64,000 nucleotides of DNA from JBMNEH01 sp050948665 (GTDB lineage: Bacteria > Bacillota > Clostridia > Christensenellales > UMGS416), in contig JBMNEH010000001.1 of NCBI GenBank assembly GCA_050948665.1, positions 1,116,001 to 1,180,000 of the forward strand, written 5' to 3'. The notes beneath the pieces were generated by a model. It was not told the origin of the DNA. It made no database searches and saw nothing but the letters and a program-made list of their open reading frames with translations. Every line of letters begins with the position of its first letter. Position 1 is the stretch's first letter. Both the position numbers and the translations under genes were made by a program. Below are positions 15,989-24,820 of this stretch, piece after piece.

Positions 15989-15992
15989 AATC

Positions 15993-16021
15993 ATGGTACA
16001 AGACGGACTGTTTTTTGTCAA
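15993..16021 (-). promoter_or_regulatory. Promoter of the znuACB operon
   Basis: On the minus strand TTGACA (16021-16016) and TACCAT (15998-15993) are spaced by 17 bp, immediately upstream of the palindrome. Confidence 0.7.
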
Positions 16022-16071
16022 TAGGGAGAATAAAAAAACCGCACCCGTTGATGCGGCGTCTGCTGGACAAA

Positions 16072-16296
16072 TCAAGTTTTTTTCAAAGAATCGATATATT
16101 CGGACAGCTGTCGAACGTTTTTGATATCTTCGGTTTTCTCGATCATAATATCGAACTTGTCTTCAATCTCCATGACAATCTCTACCATATCGAGAGAGTC
16201 AACCTTCATATCTTCGAAATTGGATTCGGGGGTAATGCTCTCGGCGGGAATGTCCATCTTTTCAGCGATAATCGCAACAATTTGATCGTAAGTCAT
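16072..16296 (-). CDS. acpP: Acyl carrier protein
   Basis: This 74-residue acidic protein carries growing acyl chains in fatty acid synthesis. The phosphopantetheine site is the serine of VDSLDMVEIVM. A possible ATG at 16302 touches the AGGAGG with no spacing, so the ATG at 16296, six bases after it, is the better start. It is monocistronic, not within a fab cluster. A second ACP-like gene, linked to an AMP ligase, lies at 53637. Confidence 0.93.
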   Translation of the reverse strand: MTYDQIVAIIAEKMDIPAESITPESNFEDMKVDSLDMVEIVMEIEDKFDIMIEKTEDIKNVRQLSEYIDSLKKT

Positions 16297-16339
16297 ATCC
16301 ATCCTCCTGTGATTCCTATAAATGAGTCCGTCCTGTTTA

Positions 16340-16368
16340 AGTATAACACGATGACGGGCTTTTGTAAA
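16340..16368 (-). promoter_or_regulatory. Promoter of acpP
   Basis: On the minus strand TTTACA (16368-16363) and TATACT (16345-16340) are spaced by 17 bp, with an extended TG before the -10. Confidence 0.7.
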
Positions 16369-16532
16369 CCATCCGAAGCAATAAAGCAACCTTCAAACGG
16401 CAAAACATATTGACGGAAGCCGACGGCATGGTTCTTTTTGCATTCACGACACAATGGCCTCGGGACGGAAGGGCATTGCTTTCACGGATACCATAGGGCT
16501 GATCGCAGAAAAGGGAAACGCGGATAAGTAAA

Positions 16533-16559
16533 GCCCCCGGCAACTATATCGCCGGAGGC
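16533..16559 (-). terminator. Terminator of the MoxR/DUF58/transglutaminase operon
   Basis: On the minus strand GCCTCCGGC (16559-16551) pairs with GCCGGGGGC (16541-16533) through one U-G pair, followed by TTTACTT. It lies 12 bp after the transglutaminase stop. Confidence 0.75.
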
Positions 16560-16571
16560 TTTTGTTGCCTG

Positions 16572-18947
16572 TTACTCCTTGCTGTCTTCGGGACGACGGA
16601 AAGGAACGCGCAGTATATGATGGAAGAAGTAGAAGAATATACCCACATCTTTAAACGCCTGGACCCTCAGGGCTCTTGTGAAGGTGCGCATTTTCCTGAC
16701 GTCAGCTTTATCAGGCTGCCAACGCGCATAACTGATCCGCACGATCAAATCCGCGATTTCCACGAATTTTAATTTGTTCGGCAGATACAGCCATTTATCA
16801 ATACGCAACGCAAAGGCATACAATGTCTCACCCGGCTGCATCGGCGCATTGTAATAACTCAACAGGCGGACAATTTCCAAATAATAGCGGTGTACCCGCC
16901 CTTTATTGGTTTTGTAGTAGGCTCGCTTCTCTTTTGTGCGAAGCAGCCACATGACGATCAATAAAGCCGCGCCGCCCACCAATACAACACCGGCTAGCAG
17001 CAGTACCAGCCAGGTATAATCCACGGGAACTTCGATAACTTCCTCAGCATCATCTCCGGTTTCCATGGGCATTGGAGTTTGGGTTTGCAGCTCCCAGGGA
17101 TTGGGGGTAGGTTCCACATAGGTATCCCCGGGATCATCGGCGTTCTCGTCGGGAAGATCGACGGCCAGTGGATCAAAGGGGATCCAGCCAATGCCGGCAA
17201 TATATACCTCGCACCAGGCGTGGGCGTCCGTCATTTTGAGGGTATACATGCCGCCGTGCACGTTTATATCCGGCAGCCTAAAGCCCTCCACATATCTGGC
17301 GGGCAGTCCGATACAACGGGCAAGAACCGTCATGGCGCTTGCGTAATAGGTACAGTATCCTTCCCGTGTTTCCAGAAAATGGGCGACAAAGTCCATATCT
17401 TCGGGTGGGGTTACCGGTTCGGTGGTATAGGCGCAATTGACGGCCAGCCAATACTCGATCGCCTTCGCGCGACTGTAGTCAGTCAGATAAGAGGTGTCGG
17501 CAATCGTGACGCCCGAAGCGGCAATGGATGCTTCCAGACCGTAATCACCGCTATAAGCGGAGGAAATCTCCTCTGCTGCAGTGTAAATGCTTTGGGGCAG
17601 ATCCTCGGGCAGCACTGTGTATGATTCTTTTATTTCTTCATATCTGTTGTAGGCATTACTTCCGGGAAGCACATTGGAAAGCTGATACATGCGGACCGCG
17701 GCGCTGAAGGAAGGATTGCCGTAATCGGGCAGGGAAGCATTGATGGTGTAATCCATACCGGATTTGATTTTTCGGGAAGAGTAAAGCTCTCCGTACTCAC
17801 TGAAGTAAATCAGCATGGAGAGCGCAGCGTTGGAACGGACGCTTGTCAGCCGGATGGGAGTGAACATAGAGGTGGTAGTCAAACTATCCTCCGGGTATAC
17901 TATAAGGCGTACATCCTTATAGAACCATACCGGCATATCCTCGATCGGGGCGGCGTCACCGTCAAAACTCTTTGTCAAAATCTCCGAAAACGCTTCCATG
18001 TCGGTTCGCATAAGGTATTTCGACTCACTCTTTTTCCATGCGCGGCCGGTATACTCATCCAAAACGGTGCCCCGGAGATAAACCCCGGGTTCATTGGATT
18101 GGACTTTCATAACCTTCAGTTTGGATTGGTGGCTTACGGCACCCCCGAGCTGCTGCGTGCCCAGGGGTGAGAGGCCCATCTGCCTTAATGAGAAGGATTC
18201 CTGTTTCTGCATAAGTCCTGTTCTGTCAGAGATCAATGTCTGAAGCACATCCATGCGACTGGACAGCCATTCTGATTTCTTGAATGACTCCATGCGTCCC
18301 AGCGATAAGCTCAGTCCGAGGGCAAGTACGGCCATTGTGGGTACGACCCATAGGAGAGTGACATACTCCCGGTCGGGGGTCGCGTTCTTTCGGGCGTTGT
18401 ACTGTCCGAAGGACAAGGCGAAACCACCGGCGACCGCGACCATACCGATCGCGGCATACGGCAGAGACCGGGTGCCATAGGAAAGCCACATCCACAGGAA
18501 AAAACCGATATATAAAGCAATCTCGCCGGGCAGGAAAACCCAGCGTACCGTTACGACCGCAAAAGGCATCGACGCAGCTATGGACAGTAGGAGCACGGCC
18601 AGCGCCGGCCATCCGGCTTCCGGTGTTGTCAAGTTCATGGACATCTGGATCAGCCAGTTTATAAAATCCCTAATAAACGGGAAGACGATACCGTCCCTGT
18701 AAAAAATGACAACGAGAAGCAGAATCGCGATGACGATGAGGGTAACGACGCGGAAAGGTTTGCTGTGAAGAAGGAAGGACATAAACACAGTAAACAGTCC
18801 CGTATACAGCAGCGGTATCAAAAAGCTGCCGGGTATGTTGAAACATACCTGCATGCCTCTGGCTGCGGCAAAAGAGAAGATCCATGAGATAAAGAGGGAT
18901 GCCGGGAAGAAGCGATGGAGAAAGGCTTGCGTCTGTTTGTTATCCAT
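16572..18947 (-). CDS. Transglutaminase-like membrane protein (TgpA/DUF3488 type)
   Basis: The 791-residue protein begins with six or seven membrane helices (about residues 13-210), followed by an extracellular region with a papain-like transglutaminase core: CTYYASAMTVLARCIGLPARYVEG holds the Cys, DAHAWCEVY the His, and WIPFDP the Asp. A Pro-rich segment, another membrane helix (about residues 645-670) and a C-terminal cytoplasmic DUF4129-like tail follow. Such proteins occur with a MoxR ATPase and a DUF58 protein, as here. The true reaction, possibly amide cleavage or cross-linking at the cell surface, is not established. The start overlaps the DUF58 stop by eight bases. Confidence 0.9.
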   Translation of the reverse strand: MDNKQTQAFLHRFFPASLFISWIFSFAAARGMQVCFNIPGSFLIPLLYTGLFTVFMSFLLHSKPFRVVTLIVIAILLLVVIFYRDGIVFPFIRDFINWLIQMSMNLTTPEAGWPALAVLLLSIAASMPFAVVTVRWVFLPGEIALYIGFFLWMWLSYGTRSLPYAAIGMVAVAGGFALSFGQYNARKNATPDREYVTLLWVVPTMAVLALGLSLSLGRMESFKKSEWLSSRMDVLQTLISDRTGLMQKQESFSLRQMGLSPLGTQQLGGAVSHQSKLKVMKVQSNEPGVYLRGTVLDEYTGRAWKKSESKYLMRTDMEAFSEILTKSFDGDAAPIEDMPVWFYKDVRLIVYPEDSLTTTSMFTPIRLTSVRSNAALSMLIYFSEYGELYSSRKIKSGMDYTINASLPDYGNPSFSAAVRMYQLSNVLPGSNAYNRYEEIKESYTVLPEDLPQSIYTAAEEISSAYSGDYGLEASIAASGVTIADTSYLTDYSRAKAIEYWLAVNCAYTTEPVTPPEDMDFVAHFLETREGYCTYYASAMTVLARCIGLPARYVEGFRLPDINVHGGMYTLKMTDAHAWCEVYIAGIGWIPFDPLAVDLPDENADDPGDTYVEPTPNPWELQTQTPMPMETGDDAEEVIEVPVDYTWLVLLLAGVVLVGGAALLIVMWLLRTKEKRAYYKTNKGRVHRYYLEIVRLLSYYNAPMQPGETLYAFALRIDKWLYLPNKLKFVEIADLIVRISYARWQPDKADVRKMRTFTRALRVQAFKDVGIFFYFFHHILRVPFRRPEDSKE

Positions 18948-20166
18948 GTGAGCGCTGCACCACCTCTCCTAAAGCATCACCCGGTTTTATACGAAACACA
19001 TGAACGCCGTGGGCTGTCAGCTCGCCCAGCATACGCATGGTGTTGGAGGTTTTCTCTTCCCGGAGGGCAAGAGCATCCTGTATCCAGAACAGGGAGATTT
19101 CCACGCCGCTGGTACTTAACCGCAGCAGGTTATCCAATGCTTCAGCCTCAAGCTTTCGGGTTATGACATACATACAGGACGCCTGGTCAATTCTGTCCAT
19201 CTCCTCCTTAAACATGGCGGAGAGTGAAAGACGGCCGCGAAAACGGAGGGAAGACATAATATTGAAAAATCTGGAAAAATCCGCCGGCTTGTTTCCGCGA
19301 AAGGAAGCCCGGCGCGGATTATACACAACAAGCTCCGTCGAGTGACCCGCCTGCAGCAGATGGTTTACAATGGCCACGGCTGTTTCCACCAGCATATCCT
19401 CCATGACCAGGCGGGAATACTGGCTTTCCTCATATCGGCCGGTGTCCATGTAGATAACGGGGTGGGCGGTAGCCTGCTGTTCGTACTCCTTTACGATGAT
19501 TTGCCTGATCTTAGCGGTTGCTTTCCAGTGAATTCTGCGCATGCTATCTCCCGGCTGCTGCTCCCGGAGCCCGGCTATCTGCCCGGCATCGGGGGTGAGC
19601 CGCGGATGTCTGGGTGTAAGGTTCTCCTGCGTCATCACAGGCATCGGCAACTCAGGAAGAGATACGACCCGGGGAAGTATGGTCAGTGACAACGGCTTTT
19701 GCCATACATCGCTGCCGAGTTTTCTGGAGAAGGTAAAAAGGCCGAATATATCGCTGAAATACATCCTGGTAAGCCCTATCGGAAAGGTACCGCGGTAGCT
19801 GCAATCCAGTGTTTCACTGAGCTGGATGTTTTTCCGGGGCATCACATAAAAGGATCGTCCCCGCATGGAATCGGCGCTTTCTGTAGGAAGCGAGGTATAT
19901 TCCATTTGTATGGAGGGAAAGATAAAGATGGAATCATTATTCAGGACCATAATCAGCTTTACCTTATCTCCCTTTGTTGCAATTTTATGGTCAAGCTGTT
20001 GAAGATAATTGAATTTTGTAGAAACCAATATGAGAGAAACAAGGCTGATGGCCAACATCAGCGTCAAAAAAACAAGCAGCATATAATACAGCGTGCCGCC
20101 GGTGTAAGCCGCAAAGAACAGCAGCACGGCCATCATCAACAGGAACAGTACACTGCGAAGCTTCAT
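18940..20166 (-). CDS. DUF58 domain protein
   Basis: This 408-residue protein has two N-terminal membrane helices (about residues 5-50), a beta-rich middle part, and a DUF58 segment with the hallmark PGDSMRRIHWKATAK near residue 205, followed by a vWA-like fold (VIYMDTG). DUF58 proteins are predicted partners of MoxR chaperones. It overlaps the MoxR stop by ATGA and the next gene by eight bases, so the three are translationally coupled. The function is unknown. Confidence 0.9.
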   Translation of the reverse strand: MKLRSVLFLLMMAVLLFFAAYTGGTLYYMLLVFLTLMLAISLVSLILVSTKFNYLQQLDHKIATKGDKVKLIMVLNNDSIFIFPSIQMEYTSLPTESADSMRGRSFYVMPRKNIQLSETLDCSYRGTFPIGLTRMYFSDIFGLFTFSRKLGSDVWQKPLSLTILPRVVSLPELPMPVMTQENLTPRHPRLTPDAGQIAGLREQQPGDSMRRIHWKATAKIRQIIVKEYEQQATAHPVIYMDTGRYEESQYSRLVMEDMLVETAVAIVNHLLQAGHSTELVVYNPRRASFRGNKPADFSRFFNIMSSLRFRGRLSLSAMFKEEMDRIDQASCMYVITRKLEAEALDNLLRLSTSGVEISLFWIQDALALREEKTSNTMRMLGELTAHGVHVFRIKPGDALGEVVQRSHG

Positions 20167-21107
20167 CCTACAAGCACCGGCACATTGACAGTATTCAGAA
20201 CGGACTTAATAATACGTTCCGCGTTGATATCCTTTAAACGGGCTTCAGGCTTAAGAATAACTCTGTGCGCCAGAACGGGCTCGGCTACCAGTTGTATGTC
20301 GTCGGGAATAATGTAATCCCTTCCGGAGAGGACGGCTGCGCCCTGTGCCGCGCTCAGCAGCGCCAGAGATCCCCGGGGACTGATGCCCAATTCAAGGTCT
20401 TCATGGTTTCGGGTACGGTTGACAATGGAAATAATATATTCCATCATGACAGGGTCGGCATAAACGGCCTTTGTTTTATCCTGCAGGGCGATGATTTCCT
20501 CGGCGGAAACGATGGCGGGAAGGGTTGGCCTCGGATCCTGATTGGCATAGCGTTTCAGTATCTCGAGCTCCTGCACCATTGTGGGGTAGCCCATGCGGAG
20601 ACGCATCAGGAAGCGATCCATTTGCGCTTCGGGAAGGGGATAAGTGCCGATGTACTCCACCGGGTTCTGTGTTGCCATTACAAGGAAGGGGCGCTCCAGA
20701 GGATAGGTCACTCCATCCACGGTGACCTGTCTCTCAGCCATTGCCTCCAACAGGGCGGACTGTGTTTTCGGCGAGGTGCGGTTGATTTCATCCGCCAGCA
20801 GCACGTGGGTCATTACCGAGCCGGGATGAAACTCCGGCTGGCCTGTGGTAAGGTTGATCATATTGTACCCGGTGACGTCCGCCGGCAGCACATCCGGCGT
20901 AAACTGAATCCTGCGGAAGGTACAACCTACGGATCGGGCAAGAGCTGAAGCCAGGGAGGTTTTACCCACGCCGGGAATATCTTCAATCAACACATGCCCT
21001 TCGCACAGCAGGCTGATAAGCAGTAAATCCACCACATCATTTTTCCCGATGATTACGGTGGCGATGTTCTCCTTTATTTGTTTTAGCATATCCGTGGCAT
21101 TTATCAT
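20163..21107 (-). CDS. MoxR family AAA+ ATPase
   Basis: The 314-residue ATPase belongs to the MoxR group, which remodel or activate partner proteins. Walker A reads GVGKT, Walker B LLADEINR, followed by sensor-1 ATQNP and the MoxR marker QSALLEAMAE. The C-terminal lid domain is present. It is first in an operon with DUF58 and transglutaminase genes, a widely conserved trio. A weak minus-strand promoter (TTGCCG, 17 bp, TTTATA; 21170-21142) lies upstream. Confidence 0.93.
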   Translation of the reverse strand: MINATDMLKQIKENIATVIIGKNDVVDLLLISLLCEGHVLIEDIPGVGKTSLASALARSVGCTFRRIQFTPDVLPADVTGYNMINLTTGQPEFHPGSVMTHVLLADEINRTSPKTQSALLEAMAERQVTVDGVTYPLERPFLVMATQNPVEYIGTYPLPEAQMDRFLMRLRMGYPTMVQELEILKRYANQDPRPTLPAIVSAEEIIALQDKTKAVYADPVMMEYIISIVNRTRNHEDLELGISPRGSLALLSAAQGAAVLSGRDYIIPDDIQLVAEPVLAHRVILKPEARLKDINAERIIKSVLNTVNVPVLVG

Positions 21108-21471
21108 AGCCTTTCTCCTTTGCGCACAATGTTACTTGCTCTATAAAATATCATAAGCAAAAAACGGCAATAATGCAATGGACAGGGATGATTTTTTTAC
21201 CGAAATATGGTATTCTCAGAAAGGGGAACGCATGATTTCCCGTTGAAATAGGGTAACTGTCAGGTTTGTGTATTCTATAACAAGGTCGCCCGAAATCCGT
21301 AAGGCTGTGACAACCGACAGAGAACATGCCGGCGGACAAAACGGTTGTTAATTGATGGCGCCGACGTTAAAGAAACGAAAAAAAGAAAAAATCTTCTACA
21401 CGGAAAGCCGGCAGGCGGAAGAGCGGTTTACGGAAACAGTCCGGAATAACGGAATAATATAGGCGGTTGAT
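21108..21471. other. Divergent intergenic region between moxR and nnr
   Basis: About 360 bp without a gene. It holds the weak moxR promoter near 21142-21170 and a loose inverted repeat ACAACCG/CGGTTGT (21310-21316 and 21342-21348). I see no clear promoter for nnr and no RNA gene. Confidence 0.45.
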
Positions 21472-22959
21472 ATGGTGACTTTAGCGACATGGGAACAGTT
21501 GCGGGAAGCGGAACGGCGCTTTCCCTTTGCGGACGGGGGTATTTCCTTAATGGCGGCGGCTGCCGGAGCGTTGGCGGCAAGGATCCGGGAGATCGGCAAA
21601 TTCCCCGTATGGTTTCTCTGCGGTCCCGGAAATAACGGCGGAGACGGCCTGTGGGTCGCGGCGCTGCTGCGGAAGGAGGATCCTTCTTATTCCTGCGCAG
21701 TGCTGAGGGTATATCCGGAAATTCCGTATATCGGCGATGCCGCGGAGGGGTGGAAGGCTGTTCTGGAGGCCGGCGTTCCTGTGTATGACGCTGATGGTCC
21801 GCAGGATTCGTTGCCCGGGTTGGTGGTGGACGCGATTTTCGGTATAGGCGGGGGGGCGAGGCCTTTTGACAAACGGGTTAAAAGACTCCTGACCAGGGCT
21901 GCCCGGTGGAAGGAACAGGGAGCCCGTATATTGGCATGCGATATTCCCAGCGGGCTCTCCCAAGCGGGAGCCGTGCAGCCGGAGACGCTGGCGGCAGATG
22001 AGACGCTGACGTTTCTTGCCGGAAAAGCCGGATTGCTGCTATATCCAGGACGCCGTTATGCGGGAATCGTTCGGGAAATCACATTTTCAACGGTAAATGA
22101 AGATCTTTTCACAGGACAGGCATTGTATCCGTCAGACATTCCCTCGCTGCTACCTCAGCGGCCGGAATGGGGGCATAAGGGAACCTTTGGGCATACGGGT
22201 GTACTTGCCGGCAGCCGCGGTATGTCCGGTGCCGGCGCACTGTGCGGCCTGGGAGCTTTGCACAGCGGATGCGGAAAGGTAACCTGGCTCCATCCGGATT
22301 TTCCCGTGCAGCTGCCCTATTGTCTCATGGAGCAGCTGTTGCCGGGAGAGAAGGAACTGATTCCGTCCGCGCTGTCTGACCTAAATGACGTGCTGCCCGA
22401 TTTTCAAGCGCTGGCGGTAGGACCCGGTTTGGGACGAAGTCCTGCGACCGCGGAAACACTCGCAGCGCTGCTGCCAAAGCTGCGGATGCCGGTCGTATTG
22501 GACGCGGACGGTATCTGGAATTTGGCGGGAATAACGTTTCCCAGCGGAATGCGTGGCGTGATGACGCCACATCCCGGTGAAATGGCGCGCTTCCTTTCCT
22601 GCGGAACTGATGATGTTACGGGCGACCTGTTGTCCGCCGCGCTGAAAGCGGCTGAGAAGACCGGACTTGTGGTGCTTCTGAAAGGCGCTGTCACAGTCAT
22701 TGCCGATCCGGAGAAACGGTTTGCGCTGCTGCCCCTCCCTAATTCCGGCATGGCGACAGCCGGGAGCGGAGATGTGCTTTCGGGAATACTTGCGGGTTTA
22801 CTGGCACGGGGGATGGAGCCGTGGGACGCGGCCAGACTTGGGGGACTGCTTCACGCGGCAGGCGGCGCATGGGCGGCGAGCACATTGGGTGCGTCCTATA
22901 TGACAGCTGAGGATATACTTTCGGGGCTGCGCGCGGATCATTGCGGATTTCAATGGTAG
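21472..22959 (+). CDS. nnr: Bifunctional NAD(P)HX epimerase / ADP-dependent NAD(P)HX dehydratase
   Basis: This 495-residue repair enzyme restores NADH and NADPH damaged by hydration. The N-terminal half (to about 215) is the YjeF epimerase (FLCGPGNNGGDGLWVA, VDAIFGIG, ACDIPSGLS). The C-terminal half (about 230-490) is the ADP-dependent dehydratase with VGPGLG, VLDADGIWN, TPHPGEMAR and the ribokinase-like NSGMATAGSGDVLSGILAG. The two-domain fusion is normal for bacteria. Start is the ATG at 21472 behind a weak AGGCGG. YitT follows after 26 bp. Confidence 0.93.
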   Translation: MVTLATWEQLREAERRFPFADGGISLMAAAAGALAARIREIGKFPVWFLCGPGNNGGDGLWVAALLRKEDPSYSCAVLRVYPEIPYIGDAAEGWKAVLEAGVPVYDADGPQDSLPGLVVDAIFGIGGGARPFDKRVKRLLTRAARWKEQGARILACDIPSGLSQAGAVQPETLAADETLTFLAGKAGLLLYPGRRYAGIVREITFSTVNEDLFTGQALYPSDIPSLLPQRPEWGHKGTFGHTGVLAGSRGMSGAGALCGLGALHSGCGKVTWLHPDFPVQLPYCLMEQLLPGEKELIPSALSDLNDVLPDFQALAVGPGLGRSPATAETLAALLPKLRMPVVLDADGIWNLAGITFPSGMRGVMTPHPGEMARFLSCGTDDVTGDLLSAALKAAEKTGLVVLLKGAVTVIADPEKRFALLPLPNSGMATAGSGDVLSGILAGLLARGMEPWDAARLGGLLHAAGGAWAASTLGASYMTAEDILSGLRADHCGFQW

Positions 22960-22985
22960 AACGATGAATCATTTTCGGTGGAAGA

Positions 22986-23873
22986 ATGAATAAGTACAAG
23001 ACATATATCACAGATACGTTGCAGCTTTTGATCGGTGCGGTCCTCATGTCGGCATCATACAGGTTTTTCTTTATACCCAATGCCATCGCTCCCGGGGGGG
23101 TGTCCGGTGTGGGGACTATGCTGAATGCTCTGTTTGAATGGCCTGTCGGTGTAGTGACAATTGTGATCAATATACCGCTTTTTGCGCTTGGCTGGAGGCA
23201 CGGAGGGAGAAGCTTCATGTTCCGCAGTCTCTTTGCAATGCTGCTCAGCGCGCTGTTGATCGATTACCTTCCATTTCCCGGACACTGGCTGGATAGCCTG
23301 ACGGGAGATACATTTCTGTCCTCGGTGGTAGGCGGTGTGCTTTGCGGCGCCGGGGTGGGGCTGATCTACCGCTCCGGATCCAGCACCGGCGGAACGGACC
23401 TCGCGGCGGCACTGTTGCGGAAGGTGTTTCACGGCCTGCCGGAAGCTTGGCTGCTTTTTGGCCTGGACGCTTTGGTGGTCGCGGCTTCCGCGGTGTTTTT
23501 AGGTCCGAAACAGGCGCTCTATGCATTAGTTGCTATTTTTATTGCTGCAAAGGTGACGGATTTCATTCAAATGGGTGTGCATGAAGCCAAATGCTTCTGG
23601 ATCATTACGAATGCATCGGACCGGATCGCTGAAGAGATTTTCCACCGGATGGAGAGGGGAGTGACCCGGATAAAAGGAACGGGAATGTATTCAGGCAAAT
23701 GCCGTGAAATTCTGCTGTGCGTAGTTTCTCCCCGGGAGATCTTAACGATGAAGACCATTATTTCCGGATGTGACCCGAAGGCGTTCGTTATAGTGCATTC
23801 TGTAAGTGAAGTCCTGGGCGAAGGATTCACCGCTTCCAGAACGGTGATCGGAGGAAAACAGTGGCGCAAATAA
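22986..23873 (+). CDS. YitT family membrane protein
   Basis: The 295-residue protein has five or six membrane helices in its first about 190 residues and a cytoplasmic DUF2179 domain at the C-terminus (TRIKGTGMYSGKCREILLCVVSPREI). The landmarks FFIPNAIAPGGVSGVGT and SSTGGTDL are typical of the YitT family, whose transported substrate is not firmly known. The stop overlaps the recO start, indicating co-transcription. Confidence 0.9.
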   Translation: MNKYKTYITDTLQLLIGAVLMSASYRFFFIPNAIAPGGVSGVGTMLNALFEWPVGVVTIVINIPLFALGWRHGGRSFMFRSLFAMLLSALLIDYLPFPGHWLDSLTGDTFLSSVVGGVLCGAGVGLIYRSGSSTGGTDLAAALLRKVFHGLPEAWLLFGLDALVVAASAVFLGPKQALYALVAIFIAAKVTDFIQMGVHEAKCFWIITNASDRIAEEIFHRMERGVTRIKGTGMYSGKCREILLCVVSPREILTMKTIISGCDPKAFVIVHSVSEVLGEGFTASRTVIGGKQWRK

Positions 23874-24667
23874 AGACCTATGGCATTGTGCTGGATTACA
23901 GGGATTTTTCGGAAACCAGCCGTATGCTGACGCTGTTTACCCCGGGAATGGGTCTGCTAAGCGCTTCCGCAAAGGGCTGCCGCCGCATAAAATCCCCTTT
24001 ATATGCCGGCAGCGAGCTGTACACCTTTGCGGAGTATGTTATTTCGGAAAATCGGGGGAAATACACACTGATCCAGGCGGACGGAGTGGAAAGTTTTTAC
24101 GGCCTGCGTTCAAACATTGACTCTCTTACGGCTGCGGCACAGATGATAGAGTTTACAAGAGCTATCGCCGTAGAGGGCACGGAATCTGCCGCTCTTTTTG
24201 TATTGTTGAGCCGCTGTCTGGAGCAGGTGGCGGAGTACCCGGAAAACAACCCCTATATGATATCGCTGTATTATCAGATGCAGGCTTTACAAAACGAAGG
24301 ACTCCTGCCGGATTTCCGGTATTGCGCCAATTGCGGTCGCCCCGCATCTTCAGCACCGGGGATATCTCCCGCCGCGGGGGGAAGGCTCTGCCACCCCTGC
24401 CGAAACCTGTTTACCGACACCCGGGTGCTTTCGGCCGGCACATGGAAAATGCTTTCGCTGTTCCGCAGCAGTCCGCTGGAAATGGTTCCCCGTTTGAAGA
24501 TGAGCGCCGTCACCCTTCGGGAAACGGAGAATGTTTGGCCGGAACTGGCGGCTTCAAGGTTGGAGAAGGCTTTGCGCTCCCCCTCCTATATCGCTAAAAT
24601 CCGGAAGCATGCGTTACGAACCGCTGATACGGAAAACAATCGGGGTGTTTCACAAAAACCGTTGTAA
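23861..24667 (+). CDS. recO: DNA repair protein RecO
   Basis: RecO loads RecA through RecF/RecR at gaps and anneals single strands. The 268-residue protein starts with an OB-fold (KTYGIVLDYRDFSETSRMLTLFT) and has a zinc site made of CANC and CHPC in the middle, as in the Deinococcus/Bacillus type. It starts at a GTG at 23861 inside the end of yitT, 13 bases before that gene's last base. Its position before ppdK, dnaG and rpoD is usual in Clostridia. Confidence 0.92.
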   Translation: MAQIKTYGIVLDYRDFSETSRMLTLFTPGMGLLSASAKGCRRIKSPLYAGSELYTFAEYVISENRGKYTLIQADGVESFYGLRSNIDSLTAAAQMIEFTRAIAVEGTESAALFVLLSRCLEQVAEYPENNPYMISLYYQMQALQNEGLLPDFRYCANCGRPASSAPGISPAAGGRLCHPCRNLFTDTRVLSAGTWKMLSLFRSSPLEMVPRLKMSAVTLRETENVWPELAASRLEKALRSPSYIAKIRKHALRTADTENNRGVSQKPL

Positions 24668-24690
24668 TATTGTGAAAAATAGGTTATAAT
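24662..24690 (+). promoter_or_regulatory. Promoter of ppdK
   Basis: TTGTAA (24662-24667) and TATAAT (24685-24690) are spaced by 17 bp; the -35 overlaps the recO stop. A leader of about 125 bases follows with a small GGGC/GCCC hairpin at its start; no known riboswitch is seen in it. Confidence 0.75.
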
Positions 24691-24820
24691 AAAATAGTTG
24701 GGCCTCTATTGCCCGAATGAGGAATATAAAAGATTCGTTTTCTCATTTTTCTGCGCAGAAGGGACGGATTATCATCTGTCGCTTATATATTGAATAAAAC
24801 ATGATTAGGAGGATTACTTA

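Noticed and set aside
16297..16302. ATG at 16302 as the acpP start
   Set aside because: It directly abuts AGGAGG with no spacing; the ATG at 16296 has a normal six-base gap.
24691..24820. Riboswitch in the ppdK leader
   Set aside because: Only a short GGGC/GCCC hairpin is visible; no known aptamer core or terminator/antiterminator pair can be drawn.
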